Of a DNA stretch of 64,000 nt, positions 53,733 through 61,407 are shown piece after piece. Location of the stretch: assembly GCF_015356865.1 (NCBI RefSeq), contig NZ_JAAFZA010000019.1:1-64000 (forward strand). Reading direction: 5' to 3'. Source of the stretch: Catenulispora pinisilvae (lineage in GTDB: Bacteria; Actinomycetota; Actinomycetes; Streptomycetales; Catenulisporaceae). The position numbers and the translations under genes were made by a program. Positions within the stretch are counted from its first letter, which is position 1, and the number at the start of each line of letters is the position of its first letter. The notes beneath the pieces were generated by a model. That model saw only the letters and a program-made list of their open reading frames with translations. It had not been told where the DNA came from and did no database searches.

Positions 53733-53769
53733 TGGCAGCAGGTCAGGACCGTTGCTTGACCTGCTGCCA
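53733..53769. terminator. Perfect 13-bp inverted repeat between convergent genes
   Basis: TGGCAGCAGGTCA (53733-53745) and TGACCTGCTGCCA (53757-53769), with an 11-base loop. It lies between the permease and the convergent recQ gene. There is no T-run in either direction, so it may be an actinomycete-type hairpin terminator or a protein-binding site. Confidence 0.55.
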
Positions 53770-53800
53770 CACCGAGCGGTACGGCCCGATCCCGGTGCGG

Positions 53801-53838
53801 TTCAGCCCAGTTCAGCTCAGTTCAGCGCAGTTCAGCCG
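53801..53838 (+). repeat. 10-bp repeat array TTCAGCNNAG
   Basis: About four units with period exactly 10: TTCAGCCCAG, TTCAGCTCAG, TTCAGCGCAG and TTCAGCCG. The period is one helical turn, so the motif is displayed on one face of the DNA. Confidence 0.65.
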
Positions 53839-53885
53839 TTCCCGCCGTCGCTCCACAATCGATCGCGCGGTCGTCAGGCGTTCTC

Positions 53886-53920
53886 TGCGGTCGACTGCGG
53901 TCAACTGCGGTCGAGCGCGG
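53886..53920 (+). repeat. Second 10-bp repeat array before the recQ stop
   Basis: TGCGGTCGAC, TGCGGTCAAC, TGCGGTCGAG and CGCGGTC follow each other with period 10, ending at the recQ stop codon. Unrelated in sequence to the preceding array but with the same period. Confidence 0.55.
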
Positions 53921-56065
53921 TCAGCCCTGCACCGCCAGTGCGAAAGGCAGAACAGCTCCGGCTCCGGCCTGGCGGAGCAGCCGGGCGGCGACGGTCATGG
54001 TCCAGCCGGTGTCGACCGAGTCGTCGACGAGCAGGATCGGGCCCTGATTCGCGGCGATGGCCGCGGCGAGGTCGTCGCTGATCGTGAAGGCGTCGTGGAC
54101 CTGGCGCAGACGCTGCGCGCTGTTGCCACGCGGGGCCTGCCGTTCCTCCCGGAAAGCGGGCTCGACGGCGCCGAGGTATCCCAGCCGCCCGATGGTCGCG
54201 ATCCGGCGTGCGGTGTCGGCGATCAGGCCGGGCCGGGTGTGCGAGCCGATCGACACCACGGCGGTGGGCCGGTGCTCCCAGCCCCAGTTCGCCAGCACCT
54301 TCACGATCCCGTCGGCCATCGCGGCCGGCAGCGGCTGGTCCGGCGCGCCGTCGGCGAGCAGGTCGCGCAGCCGGTTGCCCCATCCCAGATCGGTGAGGCG
54401 GCCCAGCGCCCGGCCGGTCTCGGCGCTCTCGGACACGGGGATCTTGCCGGTCAGTGCCACCCCGAGCGCCGACATCCCGGTCGGCCACAGCTTGCGCGAC
54501 GCGATCTCCACCCCGGGCTTGGCCAGCGCGGCGCGCGCCGCCTCGGCACCCTCGCCGGTGACGCTCGCGGTGAACTTCGCGCCGGCGCAGTTGTCACAGC
54601 GGCCGCAGGGCCCTTCGATCGCGGGGTCGTCGAGCTGCCGGCGCAGGAATGTCATGCGGCACTCGGTGGTCGTCTCGTACTCGATCATCGAGCGCTGCTC
54701 GGTCTCGCGAGCCGCCGCCACGCGCGCGTAGCGCTCGCCGTCGTACTCCCAGCTCTCGCCGGTGGAGACCCAGCCGCCCTTGACGCGCCGCACCGCGCCG
54801 TCCACATCCAGCACCTTCAGCATCGTCTCCAGGCGCGAGCGCCGCAGGTCGACGCGCGGCTCCAGGGCCGCGGTGGACAGCGGACGGCCGGCGGCGGCCA
54901 GCGCGTCCAGGGTCGCGCGCACCTGCTGCTCCGGCGGGAAGGCCAGCGAGGCGAAGTACTGCCAGATCGCGCGGTCCTCCTGCCCGGGCAGCAGCAGCAC
55001 CTCGGCGTGATCCACGCCGCGCCCGGCGCGCCCGACCTGCTGGTAGTACGCGATCGGCGAGTTCGGCGCGCCGAGATGCACCACGAAGCCCAGGTCGGGC
55101 TTGTCGAAACCCATGCCGAGCGCGGACGTGGCGACCAGCGCCTTGATGCGGTTGCCGAGCAGGTCCGATTCGGCCTGGCGGCGCTCGGCGTCCTCGGTGC
55201 GGCCGGAGTAGGAGGCCACCTCGAAGCCGCGGGAGCGCAGGAAGGTCGCCACCTCCTCGGTGGCCGCGACCGTCAGGGTGTAGATGATGCCCGAGCCCGG
55301 CAGGTCCGGCAGGTGCTCGGCCAGGAACGCGAACCGCTCCTCCGGGCTGCCCAGGCGCACCACGTGCAGCGACAGCGACTCACGATCCAACGTCCCGCGC
55401 AACACCAGGGTCTCGGTGTCGGCGCCATCGCCGGTGCTGTGCGTCCCGAGCTGCTCCGCGACATCCGCCACCACGCGCGCGTTCGCCGTCGCGGTCGTCG
55501 CCAACACCGGCACGTCCGGCGGCAGATCCGCCAAGAATGTTCGAATACGGCGATAGTCAGGGCGGAAATCATGGCCCCAATCGCTCACCGTGTGAGCTTC
55601 GTCGACAACGAGCAATCCGACTTCGGAAGCCAGCTTGGGCAGCACGTCGTCGCGGAAGTCGGGGTTGTTCAGCCGCTCCGGTGAGATCAACAGCACGTCG
55701 ACGACACCCTCGGCGACCTCGGCCTGGATCTCCCGCCACTCGTGCAGGTTCGCCGAGTTGATGGTCCGCGCCCGGATCCCGGCCCGCTCAGCGGCCTCGA
55801 TCTGGTTGCGCATGAGCGCCAACAACGGCGACACGATCAGCGTCGGCCCGGCACCCCGGGCCCGCAGCAAGGCCGTCGCCACGAAGTACACCGCCGACTT
55901 TCCCCAGCCGGTCCGTTGCACCACCAGCGCCCGCCAACGGTGCACGGCCAATGCTTCAATCGCCGTCCACTGGTCCTCACGCAGCCGCGCGGCATCGCCG
56001 GCCAGCCGGCGAAGCGCCGCCTCGGCTTCTTCGCGGCCGATAGGACTCGTGACATCGTTACGCAT
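53921..56065 (-). CDS. recQ: RecQ helicase fused to a C-terminal phosphoribosyltransferase domain
   Basis: 714 residues if the ATG 56065 is used. Helicase motifs: RTGWGKSAVYF (I), VVDEAHTVSDWGHDFRPDY (II, with the RecQ aromatic-rich loop), LATTATAN (III), VATSALGMGFDKPD (V) and QVGRAGRGVD (VI). A zinc-binding RQC part follows (CRMTFLRRQLDD...CGRCDNCAG). Residues 560-714 end in GPILLVDDSVDTGWTMTVAARLL, a PRPP-binding signature of a phosphoribosyltransferase fold. The start 56065 rather than GTG 56095 is chosen because the latter lies in the probable promoter: the -10 TACAAA sits seven bases before this ATG, giving a leaderless mRNA. Confidence 0.85.
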   Translation of the reverse strand: MRNDVTSPIGREEAEAALRRLAGDAARLREDQWTAIEALAVHRWRALVVQRTGWGKSAVYFVATALLRARGAGPTLIVSPLLALMRNQIEAAERAGIRARTINSANLHEWREIQAEVAEGVVDVLLISPERLNNPDFRDDVLPKLASEVGLLVVDEAHTVSDWGHDFRPDYRRIRTFLADLPPDVPVLATTATANARVVADVAEQLGTHSTGDGADTETLVLRGTLDRESLSLHVVRLGSPEERFAFLAEHLPDLPGSGIIYTLTVAATEEVATFLRSRGFEVASYSGRTEDAERRQAESDLLGNRIKALVATSALGMGFDKPDLGFVVHLGAPNSPIAYYQQVGRAGRGVDHAEVLLLPGQEDRAIWQYFASLAFPPEQQVRATLDALAAAGRPLSTAALEPRVDLRRSRLETMLKVLDVDGAVRRVKGGWVSTGESWEYDGERYARVAAARETEQRSMIEYETTTECRMTFLRRQLDDPAIEGPCGRCDNCAGAKFTASVTGEGAEAARAALAKPGVEIASRKLWPTGMSALGVALTGKIPVSESAETGRALGRLTDLGWGNRLRDLLADGAPDQPLPAAMADGIVKVLANWGWEHRPTAVVSIGSHTRPGLIADTARRIATIGRLGYLGAVEPAFREERQAPRGNSAQRLRQVHDAFTISDDLAAAIAANQGPILLVDDSVDTGWTMTVAARLLRQAGAGAVLPFALAVQG

Positions 56066-56071
56066 GGAGCC

Positions 56072-56095
56072 ATTTGTACAGGTTCGCTGTGACAC
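56072..56095 (-). promoter_or_regulatory. Candidate DNA-damage (RecA-NDp/PafBC-type) promoter of recQ
   Basis: On the minus strand: GTGTCACAG, eight bases (CGAACCTG), then TACAAAT. It resembles the RecA-NDp element of actinobacteria, TTGTCRGTG-N8-TANNNT, with several mismatches. Transcription would start at the ATG, so the mRNA would be leaderless. A near copy occurs at 47039-47071. Confidence 0.45.
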
Positions 56096-56334
56096 GCGGG
56101 AGCCGCGATCGCGCGGCCGGCACCCCGAACTTCAACGAAGTCGGCGCGCACAGCCGCCCGGCAGCGCTCATATCGCCTGGTCAACGCCGCGCTGGGACGC
56201 GCACGGGATATCACCGCCGCCGGGCCCCGAACAGCACCCCGGCGCGGCGCGGGCTTGGCGGATGCCCGCGCCGCACCAGGTACCACCGCCGACGCCCGGC
56301 GTCACGCCGGCGGTGGCACGACCCGCGCCGCCCG

Positions 56335-57171
56335 CTACTGGGCCTGCCAGAGCGACGGGGCGTTCGGCGGCTCCCAGCCGGCCTGCGAGGTGTGGGGCTG
56401 GAGGCACACGTAGGTCTTGCCGCCGTAGGTGACGGTGTCGCCGGCGTTGTAGGCGTGGCCGACGGCCCAGCCGGCGCCGGGCGGCGGGGATCCGCCGCCG
56501 GGGTCATGGTCCACGTTCAGCACGAACTCGAAGGTGGCGGCCTCGCCCGCGCCCTGCTGCGTCACGTCCATCAGCAGGCGCGCGTCGAAGATGCTGTCGG
56601 TGTCGTTCTGCGGGACGCCGGGGAAGTACAGCTGCGTGGTGAGGATCGGCTGGTTCGGCGCCTGCACCTTGACGTGGATGTGCTTGGTGCGCCCCGGGTA
56701 CAGGCCCGGCACGATCGTGGTGAGCGCGAAGTTGCCGTTGACGTCGGTGTACTGGTGGCCGCGGAAGTTGAAGCCGGTCATGTCGTAGTTACCGCCGTCG
56801 TCGGCCTGCCAGAAGTCCAGCAGGGCGGCGGCGATCGGCAGGCACGACAGGCCGTAGACGACGCCGGTCACGGTCAGCGGCGTACCAGGGGTGCTGGGCG
56901 TGGCCAGCACGGACCGCTCCGGGGAGTCCGGCTTGAAGTACGGACCCTCGATCTGGTCGATGGTCGGCGCGTCGCCGTCCTGGCAGGCCGGCGTGATGGC
57001 CCGCGGCCCGTTCGGCCCGGCGGCCACCGGCTCACCCCGACTCTCATCGGCGGCGGCGTCCTTGGCGAACCCCCCGCGTGCGACCACGAGCGGTGCCGCG
57101 AGCCCGGTGGCCACAGCGGCCTTCAACAACGTCTTGCGGGTGATTCCGGGCGGGTCCTCGGGGACGGACAT
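56335..57171 (-). CDS. Tat-exported intradiol dioxygenase fused to CBM5/12
   Basis: 278 residues from ATG 57171 (AAGGAG upstream). The N-terminal helix ITRKTLLKAAVATGLAAPLV is a twin-arginine-like signal in the Arg-Lys form. Residues 65-215 are an intradiol ring-cleavage dioxygenase: IEGPYFKPDSPER, LLDFWQADDGGNYD, FRGHQYTDVNGNF, and GLYPGRTKHIHVKV, which hold the Tyr and His ligands of Fe(III). After a Gly/Pro linker, residues 235-278 (WAVGHAYNAGDTV, YVCLQPHTS, WQ) are a CBM5/12 module. A Streptomyces enzyme with the same fusion has been described acting on lignin-related aromatics. Confidence 0.85.
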   Translation of the reverse strand: MSVPEDPPGITRKTLLKAAVATGLAAPLVVARGGFAKDAAADESRGEPVAAGPNGPRAITPACQDGDAPTIDQIEGPYFKPDSPERSVLATPSTPGTPLTVTGVVYGLSCLPIAAALLDFWQADDGGNYDMTGFNFRGHQYTDVNGNFALTTIVPGLYPGRTKHIHVKVQAPNQPILTTQLYFPGVPQNDTDSIFDARLLMDVTQQGAGEAATFEFVLNVDHDPGGGSPPPGAGWAVGHAYNAGDTVTYGGKTYVCLQPHTSQAGWEPPNAPSLWQAQ

Positions 57172-57308
57172 GGCGACTCCTTCGGTGGCGGACGGAGACG
57201 AGAACTGGTTGTGACAGGGTTCCGGTGACAGTGTCCTTGTGACAGGACTCTGATACTCGAACCCGTGCACAGCAGAATCTAGGCACTCCGCCCCGGCACC
57301 GAAATGGA

Positions 57309-58325
57309 CTAGACCACGGGATCGTGGTGCATTCCTCCGGCCCGGCGCCGAAACTCCCCCGGACTGAACCCCGTCTCCCGCCGGAAGAACCGACAGAAGT
57401 ACGCCGGATCACCGAATCCCGCCTGCTCCGCGACCTGCCGCACCGCCAGATCGGTCCCCGTCAACAACCGCTTGGCCTCCACCACCCGCTGCCGCCGTGT
57501 CACCTGCCCCGGGGTCAGCCCGGTCTGCTGCCGCACCAACTCGTGCAGGTGGCCCGGCGACACACCGATCTCGCGCGCGTAGGAGATCAGGGTCCTGTTC
57601 CCCTGTCCTGGCGCCGCGGTCAGGCGCAGGAACCGGTCGACCAGGTCCCCGGCCGACGTGACCGGCGCGACCGTGGCCGCACCCGCGATCGGCGCACCGG
57701 CGGGGCCAACCGCTCTGGTCGCCCCGGTCGCCCCGGTAGATGCCGACGCACCGCCCGCCCCCGCAATCCGCGCCGCCCGCACGATCAGGATATGGAGATA
57801 CGCACGCAGCACCCCTTCATGCCCGCCGTCCCCCGCGCGCAACTCCCGTTCCATCTCCGCCACCAACGCGACCAGCCCGGCCATCTGCGCACCGCCCGGA
57901 CTGAGCCACGTCAGCGGATACAACGCCTGCAACACCGACACATCCTCGGGGTGTCGCACCAAAAAGTCCTCATTGAACAACAGCACGAACCCGTCAACCC
58001 CGCGCGCCCCCTCCCAGTGATGCACCTGCCCCGGCACGATCACCCCGAAGTGCGGCGGCACGATCGGCAACGGCTGCGAGTCCACGACATGCCGGCCCCG
58101 ACCGGCGGTCACGAGGACGATCTCGTAGAACGTGTGCCGATGCGGGAAGTCAGCCAGCGACAACGGGCCGATCCGCTCGAACGAGCCCACGGCGAACGGC
58201 AGCAGGGCCACTTCGGGGACTTCGAGCTCGTGGAGGTCCAGCGCGGTGCGGTTGAGGCGGCGGGCCGGCGGAGCAGACGGAAGAGGTGCGGACGACAGAG
58301 GTGCGGACGACAGACGTGCGGGCAT
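57309..58325 (-). CDS. AraC-family transcriptional regulator
   Basis: 338 residues from ATG 58325. The first 20 residues are a Ser/Ala/Pro repeat from a 15-base DNA repeat (around 58276-58320). A cupin ligand domain follows (HRHTFYEIVLVTAGRGRH...PPHFGVIVPGQVHHWEG). A Gly/Ala-rich linker leads to the C-terminal double helix-turn-helix: IGVSPGHLHELVRQQTGLTPGQ and LAVRQVAEQAGFGDPAYFCRFFRRETGFSPGEFR. Its cupin suggests an aromatic or sugar ligand; it may control the divergent-looking dioxygenase neighbour on the same strand, but this is inference. Confidence 0.88.
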   Translation of the reverse strand: MPARLSSAPLSSAPLPSAPPARRLNRTALDLHELEVPEVALLPFAVGSFERIGPLSLADFPHRHTFYEIVLVTAGRGRHVVDSQPLPIVPPHFGVIVPGQVHHWEGARGVDGFVLLFNEDFLVRHPEDVSVLQALYPLTWLSPGGAQMAGLVALVAEMERELRAGDGGHEGVLRAYLHILIVRAARIAGAGGASASTGATGATRAVGPAGAPIAGAATVAPVTSAGDLVDRFLRLTAAPGQGNRTLISYAREIGVSPGHLHELVRQQTGLTPGQVTRRQRVVEAKRLLTGTDLAVRQVAEQAGFGDPAYFCRFFRRETGFSPGEFRRRAGGMHHDPVV

Positions 58326-58386
58326 GTTCGCATCCTGCGATGCGCGCGGCTGCGCGTCCAGTGGGAGGTGATGTGAGGGAGCCCCC

Positions 58387-59277
58387 TCACCCCCCGGTGG
58401 CCGCCTTGAAAATACCCGCGATCCGCGAACTGAAGTAGATGCTGTAAGAGACGTCCGGCGAGTTGCCGCCCTGCTCATACCCGCCGAGTATCCCGACCAG
58501 CTTGTCCCCCGAAGCCATGAACGGGCTCCCGCTCGCCCCGTCCGGCAGTCCTGCGCACCCCAGTTCCAGCTGGGTGTCGCTGAACTTCGCCGTCGAGGCC
58601 TGGCAGCCCACCGGCTTGGCGGCCGTCAGCGGGTAGGAGACCACGCTGATCTTGTTCTCGTAGCCGGGCTCGGCGGTGAACGTGTTCGCGCCGGTGATGC
58701 TCTCCAGGGTCTGCGAGCCGCCCCCGACCTTGCGCACGTCGAGGAACGCTATATCCGCGTCCTGATCCTCGGAGGCGACCCACTTGGAGTCCACATACGC
58801 CTTCGTCGCGACCCACATCCCATACGGCGCGATGTCGTCGTGGTAGCCGGGGACGAAGACGATGTGGTCCTGCCAGCCGCCGAACAGGGTGTTGTGGACG
58901 CAGTGGCCGGCGGTGACGACCAGGTTGCCGGAGGGGCTGTGGACGACGCTGCCGGTGCAGTAGTGCGCCGACACGACCCCGCCGACGCTGAAGAACACCG
59001 CGCCGACCTTGGGGATGCCGTCGAACGCCTGGGCCGTGAGCTTGCCGTTCTGGGTGGCGCCGGCGGGGATCGGGGCGGTGCCGACCGGGCCGGAGTGCAA
59101 GATGGTGTGCGGGTCGTCGAGCTTGGACTCCAGCACGTGCGTGACCACCGTGGCGGCGACGTCGGTGGTGGAGTCCGAGCCGCCGCCCTTCGCGGACGAA
59201 CCGCCGTGGCAGGCCGTCGCCGCCACCGAGAGGACGGCGGCGGTGGACGCGAGCAGGGCGGTGCGGCGGCGCTTCAT
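58387..59277 (-). CDS. Trypsin-like serine peptidase lipoprotein
   Basis: 296 residues from ATG 59277. A lipoprotein signal peptide RRRTALLASTAAVLSVAATAC ends at the lipobox Cys. Chymotrypsin-fold triad: His in VVTAGHCVHN, Asp in DADIAFLDVRK, and Ser in PDGASGSPFM. Pairs of Cys at the His loop and around the active-site loop suggest disulphides. It would be anchored outside the cell. No operon partners are obvious. Confidence 0.85.
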   Translation of the reverse strand: MKRRRTALLASTAAVLSVAATACHGGSSAKGGGSDSTTDVAATVVTHVLESKLDDPHTILHSGPVGTAPIPAGATQNGKLTAQAFDGIPKVGAVFFSVGGVVSAHYCTGSVVHSPSGNLVVTAGHCVHNTLFGGWQDHIVFVPGYHDDIAPYGMWVATKAYVDSKWVASEDQDADIAFLDVRKVGGGSQTLESITGANTFTAEPGYENKISVVSYPLTAAKPVGCQASTAKFSDTQLELGCAGLPDGASGSPFMASGDKLVGILGGYEQGGNSPDVSYSIYFSSRIAGIFKAATGG

Positions 59278-59343
59278 GGCTGAGAGTATGCCTCCTGATT
59301 CAAATCGGTGACAGTCGCGCAGCATATTCAGGTGCCCCCGTCA

Positions 59344-59577
59344 TCAGGATCTCGAAGACAGCGATCGCAGCACCGCCGCTCGGACAGACAGGGAGCCGCG
59401 ATCATCCGTAGTGTTTGGCAAGCCGCTGACGAGCCCGGGCAGGAAAGCGCCGAACGGATCGACGTCGAACACGAACTCTGATTCGTGGTTGTCCAGGGCG
59501 AGGTCCACGCCCAGCCAACGGATCCCGGGGAAGGACGTGGCCGTCTGCCCCGAACCTCCCGCGCCGCCCGCGCCCAA
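59344..59577 (-). pseudogene. Remnant of an STM4014-like ATP-grasp gene
   Basis: About 77 open codons with IRWLGVDLALDNHESEFVFDV and DPFGAFLPGLVSG, resembling the C-terminal catalytic strands of an ATP-grasp protein. The rest of the protein is absent. It lies immediately after the STM4015 gene on the same strand, where intact clusters carry STM4014 (an ATP-grasp-like protein). It is thus best read as the end of that gene, left by a deletion. Confidence 0.5.
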
Positions 59578-59629
59578 TCAGCGCGCGCCGGCTCATCCGT
59601 CCTGGCGACCACCGCCCAACTCAGCGCGC

Positions 59630-60586
59630 TCATTCGGCCACCGCGATGAACCGGTCCTCGCCGCTGTCCGACAACGGCTCATCCACATTGATCTCCACCC
59701 CGGGCAGCGCCTGCCAAAGCCGCTGGATCATCTCCTCGCCGATCCAGTGATGGTGCAGATCCAACCGCCGCAGGTGGGTCAGCGGCTGCCCCGCGAGCAG
59801 CGCCGCCGCCCCCTCGTCCCCCAGCATCCCGAGCGCCAGGTCCAGCGACTCCAGCTGGGCCACGACCGGCGCGTGGGCGAGCAGCGCCGCCAGCGCGTCG
59901 GTGTCCTCGGCGTTGCGCAGCCCGAGGTGGCGCAGCGCCGGGAAGGCCGCGCCGGACAGGATGTCGGCGAGATCGTCGGCGCCGGCCCCGCCCTCATACA
60001 TCTCAGTGCCCAGATAAAGGTCGAGTCCGGTCAGCGCCGGGAGCTTGGAGCGGCCGACGGCGCGCACGACGCGCGGCGGCAGGCCGCCGGTCTGGATCGT
60101 CAGCTCCCGCAGCCGGTCGTGGACCAACGGCTCCATCTCCAACCGCGAGGTGCCGCGCAGCCCGAACTCGATCAGGTTCGGGAACGCCGCGAGCAGCGGA
60201 CCGGGGTCCACCTGCTCGATCCAGGAGACCTCGGTCAGCTCCGACGGCACGTCGCTGATGAACAGCGCCTCCAGGTTCGGGAACCGGTCGGCGGCGGCGA
60301 GCAGCGCGGCGTGGTACTCGTCCCAGCCCTCGCCCGACACGTCGGATATCCAGGCTCCGAGCGTCAGGGCCCGGACGCGGGTGGTGTCGACCCCGTCGAG
60401 GAACAGGGGCCAGATCACTTCGCCCTCGACCCCGCCGTAGGAGTCGCTGCCGACGCACCAGGCCCAGGCCTCGACGTCCTCGGGGATGGCCGCCAGCTCC
60501 AGGTCGGACGGGTCGCTGTAGGCGAACGGGAAGATCGGCAGCCCGTAGAACGAGGTCAGGGCGTCGTATCGGAAATCCTGAATCAC
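59630..60586 (-). CDS. STM4015 family leucine-rich-repeat protein
   Basis: 318 residues. Opens MIQDFRYDALTSFYGLPIF, typical of the STM4015 family. Residues 80-310 contain leucine-rich repeats with irregular spacing (FPNLEALFISD, FPNLIEFGLRG, FPALRHLGLRN, LTHLRRLDLHHHW). In complete clusters, STM4011-4015 include radical SAM, ATP-grasp and hydrolase proteins and may make a modified peptide. Here only this gene and the following remnant survive, so function is likely lost or altered. Confidence 0.8.
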   Translation of the reverse strand: MIQDFRYDALTSFYGLPIFPFAYSDPSDLELAAIPEDVEAWAWCVGSDSYGGVEGEVIWPLFLDGVDTTRVRALTLGAWISDVSGEGWDEYHAALLAAADRFPNLEALFISDVPSELTEVSWIEQVDPGPLLAAFPNLIEFGLRGTSRLEMEPLVHDRLRELTIQTGGLPPRVVRAVGRSKLPALTGLDLYLGTEMYEGGAGADDLADILSGAAFPALRHLGLRNAEDTDALAALLAHAPVVAQLESLDLALGMLGDEGAAALLAGQPLTHLRRLDLHHHWIGEEMIQRLWQALPGVEINVDEPLSDSGEDRFIAVAE

Positions 60587-60642
60587 CCGGGCACGCTATC
60601 GCCGGCACCCGACAGCGGGAGCACTGATGAACGAATCCAGCC

Positions 60643-60669
60643 TCGTATACATCCAGTTCTTGTATACAA
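60643..60669. promoter_or_regulatory. Tandem GntR operator-like sites downstream of gntR
   Basis: TCGTATACAT (60643-60652) and the perfect palindrome TTGTATACAA (60660-60669), centres 17 bases apart. The same core occurs upstream of gntR. They lie between the gntR stop and the STM4015 start, so could regulate STM4015. Confidence 0.5.
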
Positions 60670-60670
60670 T

Positions 60671-61357
60671 CTAGTCTTCAGGGTCCTGGTCCACGGCGAT
60701 CGCCTGCGGATCCGCCGGCCGATGTGCGCCCCGGCCCTTGCCGATGTGCCGGGTCACGACCCGCGCCGCCTTGTCCGGATCGCCGGATTCCAGGACCGCG
60801 ACGATCTCCCGGTGCTCGCGCCACGAGTCCTGCGCGCGCCGCGGCAGCTTGGCCGTGTAGACCCACTCCATCTTCCACCTGAGCTGGGTGATGAGCTCGG
60901 TCAGCGTCCGGCTCCCGGAGGCCTGGGCCAGCACCTCGTGGAACCGGCTGTTCAGCCGCGCCAGCTCCTCCAGCCGCCCGGCCGCCAGCGCGTCGTCGGC
61001 CAGCGCCACCAGCTCCTTCAACCGCCCCAACTGCTCCGGCGTGTGCCGGACCGCGGCCCGCGCGGCCCCGAGCGGTTCCAGCAGCGACCGGATCTCGACC
61101 AGGTCCTCGGCCTCGGCGTCGTCCAGCGCGGCGACCACCACGCCGGCGTAGGGCCGCCGGGCGACGAAGCCCTCGGCCTCCAACGTGCGCAGGGCTTCGC
61201 GGACCGGGACGCGCGACACGCCGTAGCGGGCCGACAGCGCCTCCTCGGCCAGCCGGGCGCCGGGGGCGTGGACGCCGCGGATGATGTCGTCGCGGATGGC
61301 GCGGGTGACGCCACCGGCCCCGCCATCCCTGCCGTCCTTGCCCACCCTGCTGTCCAT
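60671..61357 (-). CDS. GntR-family (FadR/FCD) transcriptional regulator
   Basis: 228 residues from ATG 61357. Winged helix: VTRAIRDDIIRGVHAPGARLAEEALSARYGVSRVPVREALRTLEAEGFV. FCD ligand domain with LVEIRSLLEPLGA, NSRFHEVLAQASGS and ARVVTRHIGK, containing the His that bind metal/ligand. Divergent from a BASS transporter with GATTGTATACAATC between, so probably represses that transporter and itself in response to an organic acid. Confidence 0.9.
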   Translation of the reverse strand: MDSRVGKDGRDGGAGGVTRAIRDDIIRGVHAPGARLAEEALSARYGVSRVPVREALRTLEAEGFVARRPYAGVVVAALDDAEAEDLVEIRSLLEPLGAARAAVRHTPEQLGRLKELVALADDALAAGRLEELARLNSRFHEVLAQASGSRTLTELITQLRWKMEWVYTAKLPRRAQDSWREHREIVAVLESGDPDKAARVVTRHIGKGRGAHRPADPQAIAVDQDPED

Positions 61358-61367
61358 CGGCCACCTT

Positions 61368-61381
61368 GATTGTATACAATC
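61368..61381. promoter_or_regulatory. GntR operator between gntR and the transporter
   Basis: GATTGTATACAATC, a perfect 14-base palindrome, in the 50-base region between divergent genes. The TTGTATACAA core is typical for FCD-type GntR regulators. Confidence 0.65.
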
Positions 61382-61407
61382 GTGCCCGACCAGGAGGAGG
61401 AAGGGCT

